A DNA stretch of 8,960 nt from JBMYYE01 sp049609065 (lineage in GTDB: Bacteria; Pseudomonadota; Alphaproteobacteria; Rhodobacterales; Rhodobacteraceae), in NCBI GenBank assembly GCA_049609065.1, contig JBMYYE010000102.1, positions 1 through 8,960 on the forward strand, given 5' to 3'. Below, piece after piece: positions 6,215 to 8,960 of this stretch. The first letter of the stretch is position 1. Every line of letters begins with the position of its first letter. The notes under the pieces are model-generated. The model saw nothing but the letters and a program-made list of their open reading frames with translations. It did no database searches and was not told the origin of the DNA. Made by a program: the position numbers and the translations under genes.

Positions 6215-7321
6215 ATGGCGCTGTCTCCTCTCAATCAACGGCGTTGGCGCAACTTTAAACGCAACCGTCGTGCCTATTGGTCGCTCATCCTCTTTGCGGT
6301 TTTGTTTTCGATTACGCTTTTTGCGGAATATGTCGCCAATGACCGCCCGATTTTGGTGAAGTTCCAAGGGGAATATTACAGCCCCGTTCATAAATTTTAT
6401 CCTGAAACCACCTTTGGCGGGGATTTCGAAACCGAGGCCATCTACCGCGATGTTGAGGTGCAGTGCCTGATCATTTCAGGCGGGCTCGATGCGTGCTGGG
6501 ATGACCCTGAAGTTGTGATCGAAGACGCGAAGAATGGCGTGGTCGCGGGGGAAAACATCAACAAAGGCTTCGTTTTGTGGCCTCTCATTCCATATTCCTA
6601 CAATACGGTGAATGATGTTGGCGGCGCGGTGCCATCCGCACCTGACGGGGATCACTGGCTGGGCACGGATGACACGGCGCGCGATGTGTTGGCGCGTGTA
6701 ATTTACGGGTTCCGTCTGTCGATTATGTTCACGCTGATTGTGACGGTTGTCTCTTCGGTGATTGGCATTTTAGCGGGCGCAATCCAAGGGTATTTTGGCG
6801 GCCGTGTGGACCTCATTTTCCAAAGGCTTCTGGAAATTTGGGGCTCAACCCCGTCCATTTATGTGATCATCATTTTGTTTGCGATCCTTGGGCGGAGTTT
6901 TTGGCTTTTGGTGGCGATTGCCATCATGTTTGGCTGGACGTCGCTTGTTGGCGTGGTGCGCGCAGAGTTTCTACGGGCGCGAAATTTTGAATATATCCGC
7001 GCGGCCAAGGCCTTGGGCGTGTCAAATTTCACCATCATGTTTCGTCATATGTTGCCCAATGCGATGGTCGCGACGTTAACCATGTTGCCGTTCCTCGTCA
7101 CGGGCACAATCGGCATGTTGGCCACGCTCGATTTCCTTGGTTTTGGCTTGCCGTCTTCTGCGCCCTCTTTGGGGGAACTGACGTTGCAAGCGAAACAAAA
7201 CCTAGAGGCACCGTGGCTCGCGTTTACGGCGTTTTTCACCTATGCGATTATGCTGTCACTTCTGGTCTTTATCTTCGAAGGCGTGCGCGATGCATTTGAT
7301 CCAAGGAAGACCTTCGAATGA
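6215..7321 (+). CDS. yejE: Peptide ABC transporter permease YejE
   Basis: The second permease of the importer has 368 residues. It opens MALSPLNQRRWRNFKRNRRAY, a cytoplasmic basic segment like that of E. coli YejE, then a first membrane helix (about 22-41). A periplasmic region of about 125 residues follows, including the ANDRP and TTFGGDF patterns. The binding-protein-dependent transport core starts at LGTDDTARDVLARVIYG. The EAA loop reads YIRAAKALG with HMLPNAM behind it, and the C-terminus FEGVRDAFDPRKTFE matches the family. Compared with E. coli YejE, the periplasmic region carries an insertion containing Cys84 and Cys94, the only cysteines of the protein. AGGG at 6201-6204 lies 10 nt before the ATG. 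The gap to yejB is 2 bp, and the stop overlaps the yejF start. Confidence 0.95.
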   Translation: MALSPLNQRRWRNFKRNRRAYWSLILFAVLFSITLFAEYVANDRPILVKFQGEYYSPVHKFYPETTFGGDFETEAIYRDVEVQCLIISGGLDACWDDPEVVIEDAKNGVVAGENINKGFVLWPLIPYSYNTVNDVGGAVPSAPDGDHWLGTDDTARDVLARVIYGFRLSIMFTLIVTVVSSVIGILAGAIQGYFGGRVDLIFQRLLEIWGSTPSIYVIIILFAILGRSFWLLVAIAIMFGWTSLVGVVRAEFLRARNFEYIRAAKALGVSNFTIMFRHMLPNAMVATLTMLPFLVTGTIGMLATLDFLGFGLPSSAPSLGELTLQAKQNLEAPWLAFTAFFTYAIMLSLLVFIFEGVRDAFDPRKTFE

Positions 7322-8910
7322 CCCATTTGCTTGATGTCAAAAACCTGACTGTTGGATTTCGCCAAGATGGGGCCGTGCATCCCGCGGTGAATGGCGTGTC
7401 CTTTCATGTTGAGGCCGGTGAAACCGTGGCCATTGTTGGGGAATCTGGATCGGGGAAATCCGTATCTGCGCTCTCAACTGTTGGGCTGTTGCCGCAAAGC
7501 GCGCAGGTCGCGGGGTCCATCACCTATCAAGGTGAGGAAACCATCGGCGCGTCTGAGGCAACGCTGCGCCGGATGCGTGGCAATGATGTGAGTTTCATTT
7601 TCCAAGAACCGATGACGTCGCTCAACCCGCTTCATACGATTGACCGCCAAATTCGTGAAAGCTTAAGCCTGCACCAAGGGTTAGAAGGTGACGCAGCCAC
7701 GGCGCGGGTATTGGATCTATTGGAAAAAGTTGGCATTCGGGATGCTGAAACGCGGCTCAAATCATATCCACATCAGCTTTCTGGTGGGCAACGCCAACGG
7801 GTGATGATTGCCATGGCTTTGGCCAATGGGCCCGATTTGTTGATTGCGGATGAACCGACCACGGCGCTTGATGTGACGATCCAAGCGCAGATTTTGAATT
7901 TGCTGGCGGAGCTAAAAGACACAGAAGGCATGAGCCTTTTGTTTATCACGCATGATCTCTCGATTGTACGCCGTTTTGCGGATCGCGTCTATGTGATGAA
8001 AAAAGGCGAAGTGGTGGAAGAAGGCGCGACGAAAACCGTGTTTGATGCGCCTGAGCACCCCTATACGCGCGAACTCCTGGAGGCGGAACCAAACGGGGCG
8101 CCTTTGCCTGTTGCCGCTGATGCAAAGGATGTGATCGTGACCGAGAACCTCAAAGTGTGGTTCCCGATTCTGCGTGGTTTTTTGCGAAAAACGGCGGGAC
8201 ATGTGAAGGCCGTGAATGATGCGAACTTGACGGTGCGACAAGGGGAAACTCTTGGTATTGTTGGGGAAAGTGGATCTGGAAAAACAACAATGGCCTTGGC
8301 GATTATGCGCCTCATTGGGTCTGAGGGCGCGATCCGGTTTTTTGACGAAGACATTTCTAAACGCAAAGCGCGCGCGCTTCGGCCGTTGCGCCGTGATATG
8401 CAGATCGTGTTCCAAGACCCCTATGGTTCGCTTAGTCCGCGCATGACATGTGAGCAAATCATTGCTGAAGGGTTGAGCGTGCATGGGTTGGAACCCGGCA
8501 AAGATCGCCGCCAGATGGTGAGCGAAATCATGGAAGAAACCGGTCTCGATCCGGCGTGGATGGATCGGTATCCCCATGAATTTTCCGGCGGTCAGCGTCA
8601 GCGTATTGCCATTGCGCGCGCGATGATTTTGCGACCCAAATTGGTGGTTCTGGATGAACCTACCTCAGCGCTTGATATGACGGTGCAGGTGCAGATCGTG
8701 GATCTGCTGCGGGACTTACAGAAAAAATACAGCCTAGCTTATCTCTTTATCAGTCACGATCTCAAAGTGGTGCGCGCCTTGTCTCACAAGGTGGTTGTGT
8801 TGAAAGCAGGGGACGTGATCGAAGCAGGGGATGCCGCGCAGATCTTTGAAAATCCGCAAACAGAATATACGCAATCCTTAATGGCGGCGGCGTTTGAAGA
8901 GCCGCTTTAA
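7318..8910 (+). CDS. yejF: Peptide ABC transporter, double ATP-binding protein YejF
   Basis: This single 530-residue protein carries both ATPase halves and drives peptide import from the cytoplasmic face of YejBE. Half one has Walker A GESGSGKS (41-48), signature LSGGQ (154-158), Walker B with D178 and catalytic E179, and H-loop His212. Half two has GESGSGKT (316-323), signature FSGGQ (422-426), D446/E447 and His480. Both sites look catalytically complete. After half one the oligopeptide-transporter tail motif EHPYTREL appears (about 246-253); the second copy reads NPQTEYTQSL. Length fits E. coli YejF (529). The ATG overlaps the yejE stop as ATGA, and AAGGAAGA (7303-7310) precedes it by 7 nt, so translation is coupled. 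No intrinsic terminator is visible in the 50 bases that remain after the stop. Confidence 0.96.
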   Translation: MTHLLDVKNLTVGFRQDGAVHPAVNGVSFHVEAGETVAIVGESGSGKSVSALSTVGLLPQSAQVAGSITYQGEETIGASEATLRRMRGNDVSFIFQEPMTSLNPLHTIDRQIRESLSLHQGLEGDAATARVLDLLEKVGIRDAETRLKSYPHQLSGGQRQRVMIAMALANGPDLLIADEPTTALDVTIQAQILNLLAELKDTEGMSLLFITHDLSIVRRFADRVYVMKKGEVVEEGATKTVFDAPEHPYTRELLEAEPNGAPLPVAADAKDVIVTENLKVWFPILRGFLRKTAGHVKAVNDANLTVRQGETLGIVGESGSGKTTMALAIMRLIGSEGAIRFFDEDISKRKARALRPLRRDMQIVFQDPYGSLSPRMTCEQIIAEGLSVHGLEPGKDRRQMVSEIMEETGLDPAWMDRYPHEFSGGQRQRIAIARAMILRPKLVVLDEPTSALDMTVQVQIVDLLRDLQKKYSLAYLFISHDLKVVRALSHKVVVLKAGDVIEAGDAAQIFENPQTEYTQSLMAAAFEEPL

Positions 8911-8960
8911 ACGGCGCTTGAGTGGCTGTTTTCGGACATGTCGTAGGCGTCAAAGGCCCG
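8907..8960 (-). CDS. Possible C-terminal end of a convergent gene, cut by the window edge
   Basis: Read on the minus strand from position 8960, one frame is open for 17 codons and ends in TAA at 8909-8907; it encodes RAFDAYDMSENSHSSAV. The stop overlaps the TAA of yejF within the palindrome TTTAAA (8906-8911). The composition looks like a normal protein tail and convergent gene ends are common at operon ends, but 17 codons could be open by chance. No family can be recognised. The gene body would lie beyond the right edge. Confidence 0.35.
   Translation of the reverse strand, partial: RAFDAYDMSENSHSSAV

Noticed and set aside
7912..8577. A 221-codon open frame on the minus strand inside yejF
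   Set aside because: It lies wholly antisense to strongly conserved ATPase motifs of yejF. Its product is rich in His, Arg and Phe and lacks any recognisable family pattern. It is a shadow frame of the real gene.
1..8960. A search for mobile elements, CRISPR arrays, tRNAs, defence genes or a new type of system
   Set aside because: All sizeable genes belong to known housekeeping or transport families with short gaps. No direct repeats, transposase-like genes or spacer arrays were seen.

Overview
The window looks like ordinary core chromosome of an alphaproteobacterium, most likely a marine Rhodobacterales/Roseobacter-type organism of moderate GC. That placement is inferred from the alphaproteobacterial style of the SRP RNA, the monofunctional ACT-domain prephenate dehydratase with an ESYM motif, the membrane-anchored mitochondrial-like cytochrome c552, and the protein sequences generally. 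No database search was possible.

Left part (1-1630). The minus-strand SRP (4.5S) RNA gene ffs is cut by the left edge and has a well-formed promoter at 74-102. Divergent from it lies nudC, an NAD(H) pyrophosphatase with an intact zinc ribbon, Nudix box and QPWPxPxS motif. A small SRPBCC-fold protein of unknown ligand follows 38 bp downstream on the same strand.

Middle (1639-3171). pheA (prephenate dehydratase, phenylalanine synthesis) is on the minus strand and converges on the SRPBCC gene, with 8 bp between the stops and a perfect 14-bp palindrome across the junction. A 131-bp divergent promoter region separates pheA from a plus-strand membrane-anchored class I cytochrome c (cycM-like), which ends in a textbook intrinsic terminator.

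Right part (3199-8910). A complete peptide ABC importer operon, yejABEF, runs from its own promoter: periplasmic binding protein (yejA), two permeases (yejB, yejE) and a double-ATPase subunit (yejF). Gaps of 7 bp, 2 bp and a 4-bp overlap imply translational coupling. YejA would capture peptides in the periplasm, YejB/YejE form the channel, and the two ATPase halves of YejF power import. In the last 50 bases a minus-strand reading frame seems to end against yejF and may be the C-terminus of a convergent gene.

I found no mobile element, CRISPR array, tRNA, prophage or evidence of a novel system. All intact genes belong to recognised families. The points worth a second look are small: start-site choices, motif variants, a cysteine pair in YejE and overlapping stop structures.
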